Source: Tsuneonella rigui
Lineage (GTDB): Bacteria > Pseudomonadota > Alphaproteobacteria > Sphingomonadales > Sphingomonadaceae
DNA length: 64,000 bases
Direction: 5' to 3'
NCBI RefSeq assembly: GCF_003958625.1
Contig: NZ_RSEL01000005.1
Location: 248,001-312,000 of the forward strand
Part shown: positions 17,014 through 26,496 of the stretch, in pieces
How the letters are laid out: every line of letters begins with the position of its first letter
Numbering within the stretch: the stretch's first letter is position 1
Notes under the pieces: generated by a model
What the model was told of the DNA's origin: nothing
The model's input: the letters and a program-made list of their open reading frames with translations, nothing else
The model's database searches: none
Program-made: the position numbers and the translations under genes

Positions 17014-18360
17014 TCAAGCCACCAGCCCCAGCGGCGCCTCCACCAGCGCCTTGAACGCCTGCATCAGCTCGGCGCCAGTCGCGCCGTCGATGGCGCGGTG
17101 GTCGAAGCTGCCGGTGGCGGTCATCACGGAGGCGATGGCGAGCGCGTCGTCGACCACGTAGGGCCGCTTCTCGCCCGCGCCGACGGCCATGATCATCGCC
17201 TGGGGCGGATTGATCACCGCTTCGAACTGCTTGATCCCGTACATGCCGAGGTTGGACAGGCTGGCGGTGCCGCCCTGGTACTCGGCCGGCTGCAGCTTGC
17301 CCTCGCGCGCCTTGCTGGCGAGCGTCTTCATCTCGCCTGCGATCGCGCTGACCGACTTCGCGCCGGCATCGACGATGATCGGGGTGATGAGCCCGCTGGG
17401 CGCAGCGACCGCGACCGAGATGTCGGCGCGGCTGAAGCGGCGCAGCGTGTCGCCGCCGAAGCTTACGTTGCAATCGGGCACCTGAATCAGCGCCTTGGCG
17501 AGCGCCTTGATCAAGAGGTCGTTGACGCTGAGCTTGACGCCCTGCGCCTCGAGCGCGGCGTTGAGCTCTCCGCGCAGCTTGAGCAGCGGATCGAGCCGGA
17601 CGTCGATCGCGAGGTAGTAGTGCGGGACGGTCTGCTTGGATTCGGTCAGGCGGCGGGCGATGACCTTGCGGACGTTGGAGAGCTTCTCATCCTCGTGCGG
17701 GATCCCGAAGTCGGGGAGCGTGGTGGGAGCGGAGGGAGCGACAGCGGCCGCCGCTTGCGGTTGCGCTTGGACGGACGAGGCCCCAGCCTGCGCTGGGGCG
17801 ACAGGGGCGCCTTCGACGTCAGCCTTTACGATGCGGCCGTTGGGCCCGCTGCCCTTGAGCGACGTGAGGTCGACGCCTTTCTGCTCGGCGATCCGCTTGG
17901 CCAGCGGCGAGGCGATGACGCGGTTCCCGCCAGTCGCCTTACCCCCACTCGTCGCCCCAGCGGAGGCTGGGGCCTCGTTGGTCTCACTCGACGTGGCCGC
18001 CTCACTCGACGAGGTCCCAGCCTGCGCTGGGACGACGGTTTCCCTCTTGGGCTCCGCAGGCTTGGCCGATGCCTCCGTCTTGGGAGCGGGCGCCGCAGCA
18101 GCAGCGCTGGCATCCTCGCCCTCACCCGCCAGCAGCGCGATCACCGTGCCGACCTTCACCCCTTCGGTGCCCTCGGGCACCTCGATCTTCGCGATCGTGC
18201 CTTCGTCGACCGCCTCGAACTCCATCGTCGCCTTGTCGGTCTCGATCTCCGCCATCACGTCGCCGGAGGAGACGGTGTCTCCCTCCTTCACCAGCCAGCG
18301 GGCGAGCGTGCCTTCCTCCATCGTCGGCGACAGGGCGGGCATCTTGATCGGCGTCGGCAT
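17014..18360 (-). CDS. pdhC: Pyruvate dehydrogenase E2, dihydrolipoamide acetyltransferase
   Basis: 448 residues. The N-terminal lipoyl domain ([16 protein letters not shown]) has the lipoyl-lysine in [10 protein letters not shown]. Then comes an Ala/Pro/Thr-rich linker of about 75 residues, a peripheral subunit-binding domain ([21 protein letters not shown]), a second flexible linker, and the acyltransferase core ending with the catalytic [14 protein letters not shown]. It transfers acetyl groups to CoA in the PDH complex. The linkers contain three in-frame copies of a palindromic DNA repeat, described separately. lpdA follows downstream after two genes. Confidence 0.96.
   Translation of the reverse strand: MPTPIKMPALSPTMEEGTLARWLVKEGDTVSSGDVMAEIETDKATMEFEAVDEGTIAKIEVPEGTEGVKVGTVIALLAGEGEDASAAAAAPAPKTEASAKPAEPKRETVVPAQAGTSSSEAATSSETNEAPASAGATSGGKATGGNRVIASPLAKRIAEQKGVDLTSLKGSGPNGRIVKADVEGAPVAPAQAGASSVQAQPQAAAAVAPSAPTTLPDFGIPHEDEKLSNVRKVIARRLTESKQTVPHYYLAIDVRLDPLLKLRGELNAALEAQGVKLSVNDLLIKALAKALIQVPDCNVSFGGDTLRRFSRADISVAVAAPSGLITPIIVDAGAKSVSAIAGEMKTLASKAREGKLQPAEYQGGTASLSNLGMYGIKQFEAVINPPQAMIMAVGAGEKRPYVVDDALAIASVMTATGSFDHRAIDGATGAELMQAFKALVEAPLGLVA
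17774..18036. repeat. Three in-frame palindromic repeats within the pdhC linkers
   Basis: Copies of about 29 bp lie at 17774-17802, 17951-17979 and 18008-18036, the middle one inverted. Each has 8-bp perfect arms around a 4-nt loop: GCCCCAGC/GCTGGGGC (17780-17799 and 17954-17973) and GTCCCAGC/GCTGGGAC (18014-18033). The C-G to T-A change is compensated on both arms. They translate as [20 protein letters not shown] and [10 protein letters not shown], so both orientations stay open and add small flexible residues to the linker. Confidence 0.85.
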
Positions 18361-18481
18361 GGTGTTCCTTCACTGGGGAGTGACCTGCGCTCGCTTTGGC
18401 AAAGCCGTAGCGTCACGGCAAGCCGCTTGCCCTCGCTTCGCTTTCCGCCGATATTTGCAGGCCACGCAAGGGGTGGGATCG

Positions 18482-18934
18482 ATGCGCGTCTATCTGGTGA
18501 TCATGGACGAGACGGAAGAAGCGGTGCGCGCGCTGCGCTTCGCCAGCCGGCGCGCGATGAAGACCGGCGGCGCCGTGCACATCCTGGCGCTGGTCCCGCG
18601 GGAAAACTTCAACGCGTTCGGCGCGGTGCAGGCGACGATCGAGCAGGAGGCGCTCGACCGGGCCGAGATGGTCGCCAGCAGTGCGGCCGGATCGATCTTC
18701 GCCGAAAGCGGCAAGATGCCGGTGATCTCGGTCCGCACGGGGGACGCGCAGGGCGTGATCCGGGAATACCTCGCGGAGCACCCCGAGGTCGCCGCTCTGG
18801 TGCTCGGCACCGCGAAGGAGGGCGGGCCCGGGCCGTTGGTCAGCCACTTCTCGGCCCACGCCGGTGCGCTGCCCTGCCCCCTGTTCCTGGTCCCCGGGGG
18901 AATTAGCGACGAGGATCTCGACCGGCTGAGCTAG
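18482..18934 (+). CDS. Universal stress protein family protein
   Basis: 150 residues from the ATG at 18482; the frame is open far upstream but only as the antisense of pdhC. The protein has the single-domain UspA fold: N-terminal VYLVIMDETEEAVRALRFA, a central helix, and the C-terminal VLGTAKEGGPGPLVSHFSAHAG, which resembles a degenerate nucleotide-binding G-x2-G-x9-G loop. Its role is probably stress adaptation. The gene is divergent from pdhC and ends overlapping rnr tail to tail by four bases. Confidence 0.8.
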   Translation: MRVYLVIMDETEEAVRALRFASRRAMKTGGAVHILALVPRENFNAFGAVQATIEQEALDRAEMVASSAAGSIFAESGKMPVISVRTGDAQGVIREYLAEHPEVAALVLGTAKEGGPGPLVSHFSAHAGALPCPLFLVPGGISDEDLDRLS

Positions 18935-21189
18935 CGCTTGCGCCCCTGGTGGCGGATGTTGCCCGGGCGGCCGCGCTTGCCTTGCTCGAACTTGCGCTTC
19001 TCGCGCGGCGGCGGGGGGTTGCCGCGCGGTTCGATGCGGCCCTCAGCATCGGGTAGCTCGAACTTGAGCGCACCAGTGAGCGGGTTGGCCTCGCCGAGAC
19101 GTAGTTGCAGCCGGTCGCCGGGTGCGTAGGTGGTGCCGCTGTCCTCGCCGATCAGCCGCTGTGCGCCTTCTTCCCATCGGAAATGCTCGCGGCCGAGCGT
19201 GGAGACCGGTACTAGCCCATCGCCGCCTAGCCCGACGATCGTTGCGAAGAAGCCGAAACTGGTGACGCCGGTGATGCGCGTTTCGAACACCTCGCCCACT
19301 CGGCCCGCGAGCCACGCGGCGACGTAGCGATCGATGGTATCGCGCTCGGCCTCCATCGCGCGGCGCTCGGTCTTGCTGATAGCTTCGGAGATCTTGCCGA
19401 GGTCGTCGCGGTCGCGGTCGCTGAGGCCGCTGTGCCCGGGAAGGTGCTTCGGCTCGGGCTGCTCCAGCTTGTAGGCATCGACCAGCGCGCGGTGAACCAG
19501 CAGGTCGGCATAACGCCGGATCGGCGAGGTGAAGTGGGCATAGGAGCCGAGCGCGAGGCCGAAGTGTCCCATGTTGTCGGGCCCGTAATAGGCCTGCGTC
19601 TGGCTGCGCAGCACCGCTTCCATCACCTGCGCGCGCTCGCTCTCGTCGGCGATGTCCTTGAGCATGCGGTTGAACAGTCCGGGGGTGATGACCTGGCCCA
19701 GCGCGAGGCTGTGGCCGAAGGTCTTCATGTAATCGCGCAGCGCAATCAGCTTCTCGCGGCCCGGCTGCTCGTGGACGCGGTAGACCACCGGCGCGGTCTT
19801 GGCCTCCAGCGCCTTGGCCGCGGCGACGTTGGCGGCGATCATGAAATCCTCGACCACCCGGTGCGCGTCGAGCCGTTCGCGCACGGCGATCTCGGAGATC
19901 TTGCCTTGGTCGTCGAGCTTGACCTGCCGTTCGGGCAGCTCGAGCTCGAGCGGATCACGCGCTTGGCGGGCGGCGAACAGCAGCTTCCACGCGTCCCACA
20001 GGTTGGTGAGGTATTCGGGCGCCTCGCCGCCATCGATGGCGGCCTGCGCGTCTTCGTAGGCGATGTTGTGCGCGATGCGTACTAGCGCGCGGGTGAAGCG
20101 CCACTTGGTGACCTTACCCTCCGGCGAGATGCGCATGTGGCACGCCATCGCGGCACGGTCGGCGCCTTCCTTGAGGGAGCAGACGTCGGCGCTGAGCACC
20201 TCGGGCAGCATCGGCACGACGCGGTCGGGGAAATAGACCGAGTTGCCGCGCTTGCGCGCCTCGCGGTCGACCTGGCTGCCGGGGCGGACGTAGAAGCTGA
20301 CGTCGGCGATGGCGACGATCGCGTTGAAGCCGCCGTTGCCGTCGGGCTCGGCCCAGATCGCATCGTCGTGGTCGCGCGCGTCGGCGGGGTCGATGGCGAC
20401 GATGGGGACGTGGCGCAGGTCTTCGCGGTGCTCGGCCGAGAGCGGTTCCTTGGCCGCCCGCTCAGCCTCGTCGAGCGCTTCCTGCGGGAACACGTGCGGA
20501 ATGCCGTGCTTGGCGATCGCGATCAGGCTGAATGCCTTGGGCGCGAGCGGATCGCCGATCACCTCGGTGACCTTCACGCCCGAGCGCGGCGACTTGCCCG
20601 CGGGCTCCGCGACCACCAGCTGGCCAGCCTCGGCGCCGCCGAGGTCGCTGATTGGCGAGGACGTGCGCACGCGCTTGTCAACCGGGGCGAGCCAGCCTTT
20701 GCCGCTCGCATCGATCTCGACCACGCCCATGAGCCCTTCGGTGCGGGCGGGCAGCTTCTTCATGACGAACGCGCGCCACCCGCGGCCGACCTCTTCGGTG
20801 CGGGCAAGGATGCGGTCGCCGACCTTCAAGGCCGGGAAGCGGTTGCCATTCTTGCCCTTGCCCTCGATCACCCGGATGCGCGGCGGCGGCGCGCCGTCGT
20901 CGGGGCTCCAGGCGTCGGGGATCGCGAACGGCTCGCCGTCCTCGATCTCGGCGACGCGCAGGGTGGTGACCTTGGGCACGCCGCCCATGCGGTGATAGGC
21001 GGTCTTCTTGCCGTCGATCAGGCCTTCCTCGGCCATGTCCTTGAGCAGCGCCTTGAGCGCGATCTTTTCCTGGCCCTTGAGCCCGAACGCCTTGGCGATC
21101 TCGCGCTTGCCGGCGATCGTCGGGCTGGTCTGGAGGAATTCGAGGATTTGCGCCCGGGTGGGCATCCCCGGTTTATGGTTCTTATTCAT
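18931..21189 (-). CDS. rnr: Ribonuclease R
   Basis: 752-residue 3'-5' exoribonuclease degrading structured RNA. An N-terminal winged-helix region (about residues 10-70) is followed by cold-shock domains, the RNB catalytic domain with IDPADARDHDDAIWAE (the Asp cluster binding Mg) and the HFTSPIRRYADLLVHRAL motif, then an S1 domain (GRVGEVFETRITGVTSFGFFA) and a basic Lys/Arg/Gly tail. The length and domain order match RNase R rather than RNase II. The start could be this ATG or the ATG eight codons later (MPTRAQ). Confidence 0.96.
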   Translation of the reverse strand: MNKNHKPGMPTRAQILEFLQTSPTIAGKREIAKAFGLKGQEKIALKALLKDMAEEGLIDGKKTAYHRMGGVPKVTTLRVAEIEDGEPFAIPDAWSPDDGAPPPRIRVIEGKGKNGNRFPALKVGDRILARTEEVGRGWRAFVMKKLPARTEGLMGVVEIDASGKGWLAPVDKRVRTSSPISDLGGAEAGQLVVAEPAGKSPRSGVKVTEVIGDPLAPKAFSLIAIAKHGIPHVFPQEALDEAERAAKEPLSAEHREDLRHVPIVAIDPADARDHDDAIWAEPDGNGGFNAIVAIADVSFYVRPGSQVDREARKRGNSVYFPDRVVPMLPEVLSADVCSLKEGADRAAMACHMRISPEGKVTKWRFTRALVRIAHNIAYEDAQAAIDGGEAPEYLTNLWDAWKLLFAARQARDPLELELPERQVKLDDQGKISEIAVRERLDAHRVVEDFMIAANVAAAKALEAKTAPVVYRVHEQPGREKLIALRDYMKTFGHSLALGQVITPGLFNRMLKDIADESERAQVMEAVLRSQTQAYYGPDNMGHFGLALGSYAHFTSPIRRYADLLVHRALVDAYKLEQPEPKHLPGHSGLSDRDRDDLGKISEAISKTERRAMEAERDTIDRYVAAWLAGRVGEVFETRITGVTSFGFFATIVGLGGDGLVPVSTLGREHFRWEEGAQRLIGEDSGTTYAPGDRLQLRLGEANPLTGALKFELPDAEGRIEPRGNPPPPREKRKFEQGKRGRPGNIRHQGRKR

Positions 21190-21212
21190 TGCCCGCGAAT
21201 ATGGGGACGAGC

Positions 21213-22553
21213 CTACTGCTTGTCACCCCGCTGCTGGGCGAGCGGCTCGAAGCCGCCGCCGGGCACCGCGCTCGCCACCGGGCTGCACAGGCCATCGGCG
21301 GAGCAGGCGCTGACGCCAAACACCCAGTCGTCCCCGCGCACCCCGTCGAGCTTGGCGCTGGTGGCGACGATCTTGCCGATCACCGGCTCCGCGGGCCAGT
21401 TCGCCTCGTCGGTTCGGCGCTGCCAGATCGAATAGTTCGCCGCGCCCGGCACCTCGGCCCACTTGACCGTGGTGAAGGTCTGCACCGCCGCCTCCGCGGT
21501 CGGCACCGGCGGCATCGGCGTGCGCGCGAGGCGGTCGAGCATGCGCACGTTGAGCGCGGTCACCTTGGCGAGATATGGGAAGTCGACGAACTCGATGGTG
21601 TCGCCATAGACGGTGCCGTTCTCGGTGCGCAGGTCCTGGTGCTGGTGGTCGTAGTTCTCGACCGAGACCGAGAAGCGGATCGCGGGGTAGCCCTTCTCGA
21701 GATAGGGCAGGTGGTCCCCGCCCCGCCCCATGCGGTCGGCGCGCCAGATCTGGCGCACGGCGAATGCGTCATTGTCGAGCGTGGCGGCATAGCGCGAGAG
21801 GTTGCGGCTGGGGCTGTCGTTCTCACCCCCGTCACGGCGCTGCGCGGCGCGCGCCTTGTCGTCGAGATCGGCACGTGGGCCTTCGGAGAACACGCGCACG
21901 TGTTCCGGGTCGCAGAATCCGTCCGAGCCGCACGAATTGCCGACGATGTCGTTGTTGAGGACCGCCTTGACCTGCCAGCCATGCTCAGCCGCGTAATCTG
22001 CCAGGAGCTGCCCGCCGAGCAGCCCCTGCTCCTCGCCCGACAGCAGCGCATAGACGATCGTCACCGGGTACTTGTGCTTCGAGAGCACCCGCGCGGCTTC
22101 CAGCACCAGCGCGGTGCCGCTGCCGTCGTCGTTGGCGCCCGGCGCATCCGAGGTGAAGTTCATCACGTCGGTGACGCGGCTGTCGATGTGACCCTGCACG
22201 ATCACGACCTCGTTGGGCCGCTCGGTGCCGGTCTGAATCGCCACCACGTCCACCAACTTGGTCGGATTGGGCACACGCGCGCCCTGCACCATCCGCTCCG
22301 GCAGGACGATCGTGAGGCACCCGCCGCACGCCTTGCTGGTCTTGCGAAACTCCGCCGCGCCCCAGCCCCGGGCCGCGCCGATGCCGCGCTTGGGATCGTC
22401 CTGCACCGACAGCGTGTGCCGGGTGCCGAAGCTCACCAGCTGGGCGATGTCGGCGCGCAGCCGTGCCTCGGAAACGGTGGGCGAAGGGTCGTCGGCGGCC
22501 ACCAACGGAGCCGTACACAGCAGCCCGGCAGCGAGGATAAGTCGTTTATGCAT
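21213..22553 (-). CDS. Secreted M28-family zinc peptidase
   Basis: 446 residues from the ATG at 22553, where a signal peptide starts (MHKRLILAAGLLCTAPLVAA); the upstream extension to 22700 lacks one. M28 metal ligands are visible: His in VQGHIDSR, the bridging Asp in GANDDGSG, the catalytic Glu pair in LSGEEQG, Asp in LNNDIVG, and a late His in NYDHQHQD. The C-terminal 90 residues look like a fibronectin-III-type domain (WAEVPGAANYSIWQRRTDEA). It is likely a periplasmic or outer-surface aminopeptidase. Confidence 0.88.
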   Translation of the reverse strand: MHKRLILAAGLLCTAPLVAADDPSPTVSEARLRADIAQLVSFGTRHTLSVQDDPKRGIGAARGWGAAEFRKTSKACGGCLTIVLPERMVQGARVPNPTKLVDVVAIQTGTERPNEVVIVQGHIDSRVTDVMNFTSDAPGANDDGSGTALVLEAARVLSKHKYPVTIVYALLSGEEQGLLGGQLLADYAAEHGWQVKAVLNNDIVGNSCGSDGFCDPEHVRVFSEGPRADLDDKARAAQRRDGGENDSPSRNLSRYAATLDNDAFAVRQIWRADRMGRGGDHLPYLEKGYPAIRFSVSVENYDHQHQDLRTENGTVYGDTIEFVDFPYLAKVTALNVRMLDRLARTPMPPVPTAEAAVQTFTTVKWAEVPGAANYSIWQRRTDEANWPAEPVIGKIVATSAKLDGVRGDDWVFGVSACSADGLCSPVASAVPGGGFEPLAQQRGDKQ

Positions 22554-22591
22554 GAGGCCTTTTCGGCCAGCCCCAGCAGCTTGGCAAGGAC

Positions 22592-23176
22592 TCAGAAGCG
22601 CGCTGGCCGCTCGCCATAGCGGTTGGGCCCGGGCGTCGATTTGAGCAGTCCGAACGCGATCACCATGATCAGCGGGACGTACCCGAGCAGTCCGTCCCAC
22701 GCGAGCCGGGTCTGCATGCCGAGCATCATCTGCGGGTCATGCGCAGCCGCCAGCCGGCGCATCAACGCAACCGCCTGATCGGCGCGCGACCACGTTAACA
22801 CGAGCGATGCAAGGTAGATGGCGCCGGCGACGATCGCCCACAGTCCGGTGTTACCACTGTCGTGGAGGCGCCTGACCAGCGGCGCCGCCATCAACATCAG
22901 GTTGATCACCCCCATCGCAAGCGAAAACACGATCACGCGCTTCATGATGACGGCCATCTGGCTCATCATCGCGGCCTGCGCGGCCGCCTCGTCTCCACCT
23001 TTCGCGGCTTCAAAGCCCGCCGTGACGGCATCCATTGTCACTGGCAGGGTCATGACCAGTGAGGCGGCCATGTTGAGTATGAACAGGAACAGGAACCAGT
23101 ACCAGAAGGTCTGGCGGGCATCGCGGCCATAGAACACCAGCAGGTGCTTGAAATGGTATCGAAGCGCCTCGCGCAT
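22592..23176 (-). CDS. DUF805 membrane protein
   Basis: 194 residues with four hydrophobic segments. DUF805 landmarks are present: FYGRDARQTFWYW near the N-terminus, APLVRRLHDSGNTGLWA in the middle, and the C-terminal PGPNRYGE. Function is unknown for the family. It lies 38 bp upstream of the M28 peptidase gene, on the same strand. Confidence 0.85.
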   Translation of the reverse strand: MREALRYHFKHLLVFYGRDARQTFWYWFLFLFILNMAASLVMTLPVTMDAVTAGFEAAKGGDEAAAQAAMMSQMAVIMKRVIVFSLAMGVINLMLMAAPLVRRLHDSGNTGLWAIVAGAIYLASLVLTWSRADQAVALMRRLAAAHDPQMMLGMQTRLAWDGLLGYVPLIMVIAFGLLKSTPGPNRYGERPARF

Positions 23177-23203
23177 GCTACGCCGCCCCCTTGCTGCCGG
23201 CAG

Positions 23204-24745
23204 TTAGTACGCGCGTGCTATCAGCACCCGTTCGACTGCCGGATCTCCCGTGAATACACATACCCCGTTGGCAGGGCTTGCGTCCATAGGCACGTTACGC
23301 AGCGTTAGCTTGAGCGCCTTGAGCCGCTCGGCGACCTGTTCCAGTGCGGCGCCGGTCGGCTTGGACCATTGCACCTCGACCCAACCGGGGTTCTTGACGC
23401 TGTCTTTGAACGCCTGCTCGATCTCCGCGAACGAGGTCACGCCGCGCGTGATGCGCGCATCGCGCTCCTCCCGCGCCGACGCCAGCAGCGATTGCTGCAT
23501 CGCGTCCAACGCGCCAGGAATCGTCGCCACCGCTTCGTCGATCGAAGGCGCAGAGAAGGCGGGCTTGCCGTTATCCGCCCACAAGGCGTCGCGGCGCAGC
23601 AGGCTGACCTTGCCCTCCGCCATATCGCGCTGACCCACCTCGATGATCAGCGGCGCGCCCCTGCGGACCCAGTCCCACCGCTTCGCGGTCGCCTTACCCG
23701 GCTTCTTGTCGAGCAGCACACGCACCCGCTCGCCGAGGGCCGACTGCGCTCCGAGCCGCGCGCGCAAATCCTCGCAATACGCCAGCAACGCGGCGTCCCC
23801 ATCGTCCTCGCGCAGCATGGGCACGATCACCACCTGCCACGGGGCGATCGCCGGCGGCACCTTGAGGCCGTCGTCGTCGCCGTGGACCATGATCACCCCG
23901 CCGATCATGCGGGTCGAGGTGCCCCAACTGGTGGTGTGCGCGAACTGCTGGCCGCCCTCGCGGTCCTGGAACTTGATGCCTGCCGCGTGCGCGAAGTTGG
24001 TGCCGAGGTAATGGCTGGTGCCGGCCTGCAGCGCCTTGCCATCCTGCATCATCGCCTCGATCGACCAGGTCTCGACTGCGCCGGGGAAGCGCTCGTTCTC
24101 GGGCTTCTCGCCCGCGATCACCGGCAGCGCGAGGTCTTCCTCGACGCAGGCGCGGTACATCTCGAGCGCGCGCATCGTCTCGGCGCGGGCGTCCTCGGCG
24201 GTCTCGTGTGCGGTGTGGCCTTCCTGCCAGAGGAACTCGCTGGTGCGCAGGAACATGCGCGTGCGCATTTCCCAGCGCACCACGTTGGCCCACTGGTTGG
24301 TCAGCAGCGGCAGGTCGCGCCACGACTGCACCCAGCGCGCCATCGCGTCGCCGATGATCGTTTCGGAGGTCGGGCGGACGACCAGCGGCTCTTCGAGCTT
24401 CGCCTCCGGATCGGGCATCAACCCGCCCTTGCCGTCGGCGATCAGCCGGTGGTGGGTGACCACCGCCATCTCCTTGGCGAAGCCTTCGACATGCTCGGCC
24501 TCCCGCGCGAAATTGCGCAGCGGGATGAACAGCGGGAAATAGCAGTTCTCGACGCCCGCGGCCTTGATCCGCTCGTCCATCAGGCGCTGGATGCGCTCCC
24601 AGATGCCGTAGCCCCACGGCTTGATCACCATGCACCCGCGCACGCCGGATTCCTCGGCCATGTCGGCGGCGGAGATGACCTCCTGATACCATGCGGCAAA
24701 GTCGTCGGCGCGCTTGACCGACAGGGCGTGGCGGATCTGGGACAC
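23204..24745 (-). CDS. proS: Prolyl-tRNA synthetase (short, eukaryote/archaeal-like form)
   Basis: 513 residues. Class II synthetase motifs are visible: the N-terminal KRADDFAAWYQEVI, the VRPTSETIIG block (motif 2 region), RWEMRTRMFLRTSEFLWQEGHTAH, and HTTSWGTSTRMIGG (motif 3). The editing insertion typical of the E. coli-type enzyme is absent, and the protein ends in a Tyr (RVLIARAY) as in the archaeal/eukaryotic-like class. It charges tRNA-Pro in the cytoplasm. Confidence 0.93.
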   Translation of the reverse strand: MSQIRHALSVKRADDFAAWYQEVISAADMAEESGVRGCMVIKPWGYGIWERIQRLMDERIKAAGVENCYFPLFIPLRNFAREAEHVEGFAKEMAVVTHHRLIADGKGGLMPDPEAKLEEPLVVRPTSETIIGDAMARWVQSWRDLPLLTNQWANVVRWEMRTRMFLRTSEFLWQEGHTAHETAEDARAETMRALEMYRACVEEDLALPVIAGEKPENERFPGAVETWSIEAMMQDGKALQAGTSHYLGTNFAHAAGIKFQDREGGQQFAHTTSWGTSTRMIGGVIMVHGDDDGLKVPPAIAPWQVVIVPMLREDDGDAALLAYCEDLRARLGAQSALGERVRVLLDKKPGKATAKRWDWVRRGAPLIIEVGQRDMAEGKVSLLRRDALWADNGKPAFSAPSIDEAVATIPGALDAMQQSLLASAREERDARITRGVTSFAEIEQAFKDSVKNPGWVEVQWSKPTGAALEQVAERLKALKLTLRNVPMDASPANGVCVFTGDPAVERVLIARAY

Positions 24746-24799
24746 GGGAGTAAGCTTTCAATCGGAGTTCGGGGCGCGCCCCGTTAGCGGCGCGCGGCG

Positions 24800-25366
24800 C
24801 TATTTGCCAAGCTCGTCCAGCTTCTTCTGCATCGCCGCCATCTGCGCGCGCAGTTCGCCGAGCTCGTCGCCCTTGGCCGGGCTCGCCGGCTCGGACGGTC
24901 GCGCCGCCTCCGGCCGCTTGGGCATCAGTGCATCGGCGGCGGCGCGCATCATCGCGAGGTTGGTCTCGGCCATCTTGGCGAACGGATTGCTGCCGGCGCG
25001 CGCGTGCAGCGCCTCGGCGACCTTGGCCTGGTTGTCGCGGAAGTTGGTCATCATCGCTTCGAGATAGGCGGGCATCATCTGCTGCATCGAGTTGCCATAC
25101 ATGCCGATGAGCTGGCGCAGGAAGCTGATCGGCAGCATCTGCTCACCGCCGCTCGACTCTTCCTCCATGATGATCTGGGTCAGGATCGAGTGGGTGATGT
25201 CTTCGCCCGTCTTGGCGTCGAGCACTTTGAAGTCGACGCCCTCGCGGGTCATCCGCGACAGGTCGTCTAGCGTGATGTAGCTCGACGACGCAGTGTTATA
25301 GAGCCGCCGGTTGGCGTACTTCTTGATGATCGTCGCGCCGTCCGCGCTGTCGTTCCGTTTTGCCAT
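24800..25366 (-). CDS. phaR: Polyhydroxyalkanoate synthesis repressor PhaR
   Basis: 188 residues from the ATG at 25366 (MAKRNDSADG); an ATG three codons upstream is possible. The N-terminal PHB accumulation DNA-binding domain has IIKKYANRRLYNTASSSYITLDDLSRM, followed by the PHB-binding part DITHSILTQIIMEEE, and a helical C-terminal region with an end coiled coil (GELRAQMAAMQKKLDELGK). It senses PHA granules and represses phasin and PHA genes in related bacteria. No PHA synthase is in this window. Confidence 0.92.
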   Translation of the reverse strand: MAKRNDSADGATIIKKYANRRLYNTASSSYITLDDLSRMTREGVDFKVLDAKTGEDITHSILTQIIMEEESSGGEQMLPISFLRQLIGMYGNSMQQMMPAYLEAMMTNFRDNQAKVAEALHARAGSNPFAKMAETNLAMMRAAADALMPKRPEAARPSEPASPAKGDELGELRAQMAAMQKKLDELGK

Positions 25367-25455
25367 GGCTCGCAACCCTTTCGAGGCGTTGGGGCTTTGC
25401 TAGCACCTGCAGCATTCGCAGTGCAACAAATGCTGCGGAAATTTGTGCGCAGCAA

Positions 25456-26496
25456 TCATCGGCGGAAGCGGCGGCCGAGCGTGGTGAGCAGTTCGTACTG
25501 CGACAAGCCGCACTGGGCTGAGGCGGTGGGAAGGTTATACGGAACATCCACCCAATCGCCTTCGCGCACTGCGGGTGCGGCGGCGAGATCGACGACGACC
25601 ATGTCCATCGAGACTTTGCCGAGCAGCGGCAGGTCGGCGCCTTCGGAGCGCAGCGCGCCCTTTCCGCCCCAGCAGCGCAGGAAGCCGTCTGCATAGCCGA
25701 GCGACACCACGCCCACACGCATGGGCCCGCGCGCCACGAACGCAGCGTTGTAGCCCACGCCCTCGCCGGCCGCGATCTCGCGCACTTGCAGCAGAGCGGC
25801 CCGCGGATGGGCGACCTGGCGGATTTCATTCGCGAGCTCACCGCGCGGAACGCCGCCGTAGAGCGCGAGGCCGGGACGAGTGAGATCGAATGCGTAGTCC
25901 GCGCCCAACGCGATCCCGGCGCTGTTCGAGAGGCTGCGGCGCTTGGCCGGGATGGCGGCCGCGATTTCGCGGAAGCGTGCGAGCTGCTGTTCGTTCTGCG
26001 CCACGTCTTCGTCCGCCGACGCGAGGTGCGACATCAGCGTCTCGACCTCGAGACCCTGCAAGGCAGGATTGCTCACCGCAGACAGTGGCAAGCCGAGTCG
26101 GTTGATGCCGGTATCGAACATCAGGTCGCACGCGCCGCCGCCCGCACTCCGCCAGCGCGCTACTTGCTCGAGGCTGTTGAGCACCGGCCGCACGCCGGTC
26201 TCGCGGGCGAAGGCACAGTCGGCGTCCGACATCGGTCCGTGCAGCACGGAAACGCTGCTCGGCGGGACGTGGGCGATGACCTCGGGCACTTCGCTCCAGT
26301 GCGCGACGAAGAAATCGCGCGCGCAGGCCTTGGCGAGGATCGGCACGACCTTGCTCGCCCCCAGGCCATAAGCATCGGCCTTGACCGCCGCCCCGGCGCG
26401 CGCGCTGCCCGACAGGCGATCGAGCGCGCGCCAGTTATGCGCCAGCGCCTCGGCGTCGAGATCGAGCCGCAGCGTCGGCGGAGGGAGGGCAGTCAT
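25456..26496 (-). CDS. alr: Alanine racemase
   Basis: 346 residues from the ATG at 26496 (MTALPPPTLRLDLDAEAL), preceded by GGAGGGAGGG. This PLP-dependent enzyme supplies D-alanine for peptidoglycan. The PLP lysine lies in AVKADAYGLGA, the catalytic Tyr in GVGYNAAF, and the C-terminal domain has KVSMDMVVVD. Its start overlaps the stop of the upstream transporter gene (ATGA at 26493-26496). Confidence 0.94.
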   Translation of the reverse strand: MTALPPPTLRLDLDAEALAHNWRALDRLSGSARAGAAVKADAYGLGASKVVPILAKACARDFFVAHWSEVPEVIAHVPPSSVSVLHGPMSDADCAFARETGVRPVLNSLEQVARWRSAGGGACDLMFDTGINRLGLPLSAVSNPALQGLEVETLMSHLASADEDVAQNEQQLARFREIAAAIPAKRRSLSNSAGIALGADYAFDLTRPGLALYGGVPRGELANEIRQVAHPRAALLQVREIAAGEGVGYNAAFVARGPMRVGVVSLGYADGFLRCWGGKGALRSEGADLPLLGKVSMDMVVVDLAAAPAVREGDWVDVPYNLPTASAQCGLSQYELLTTLGRRFRR

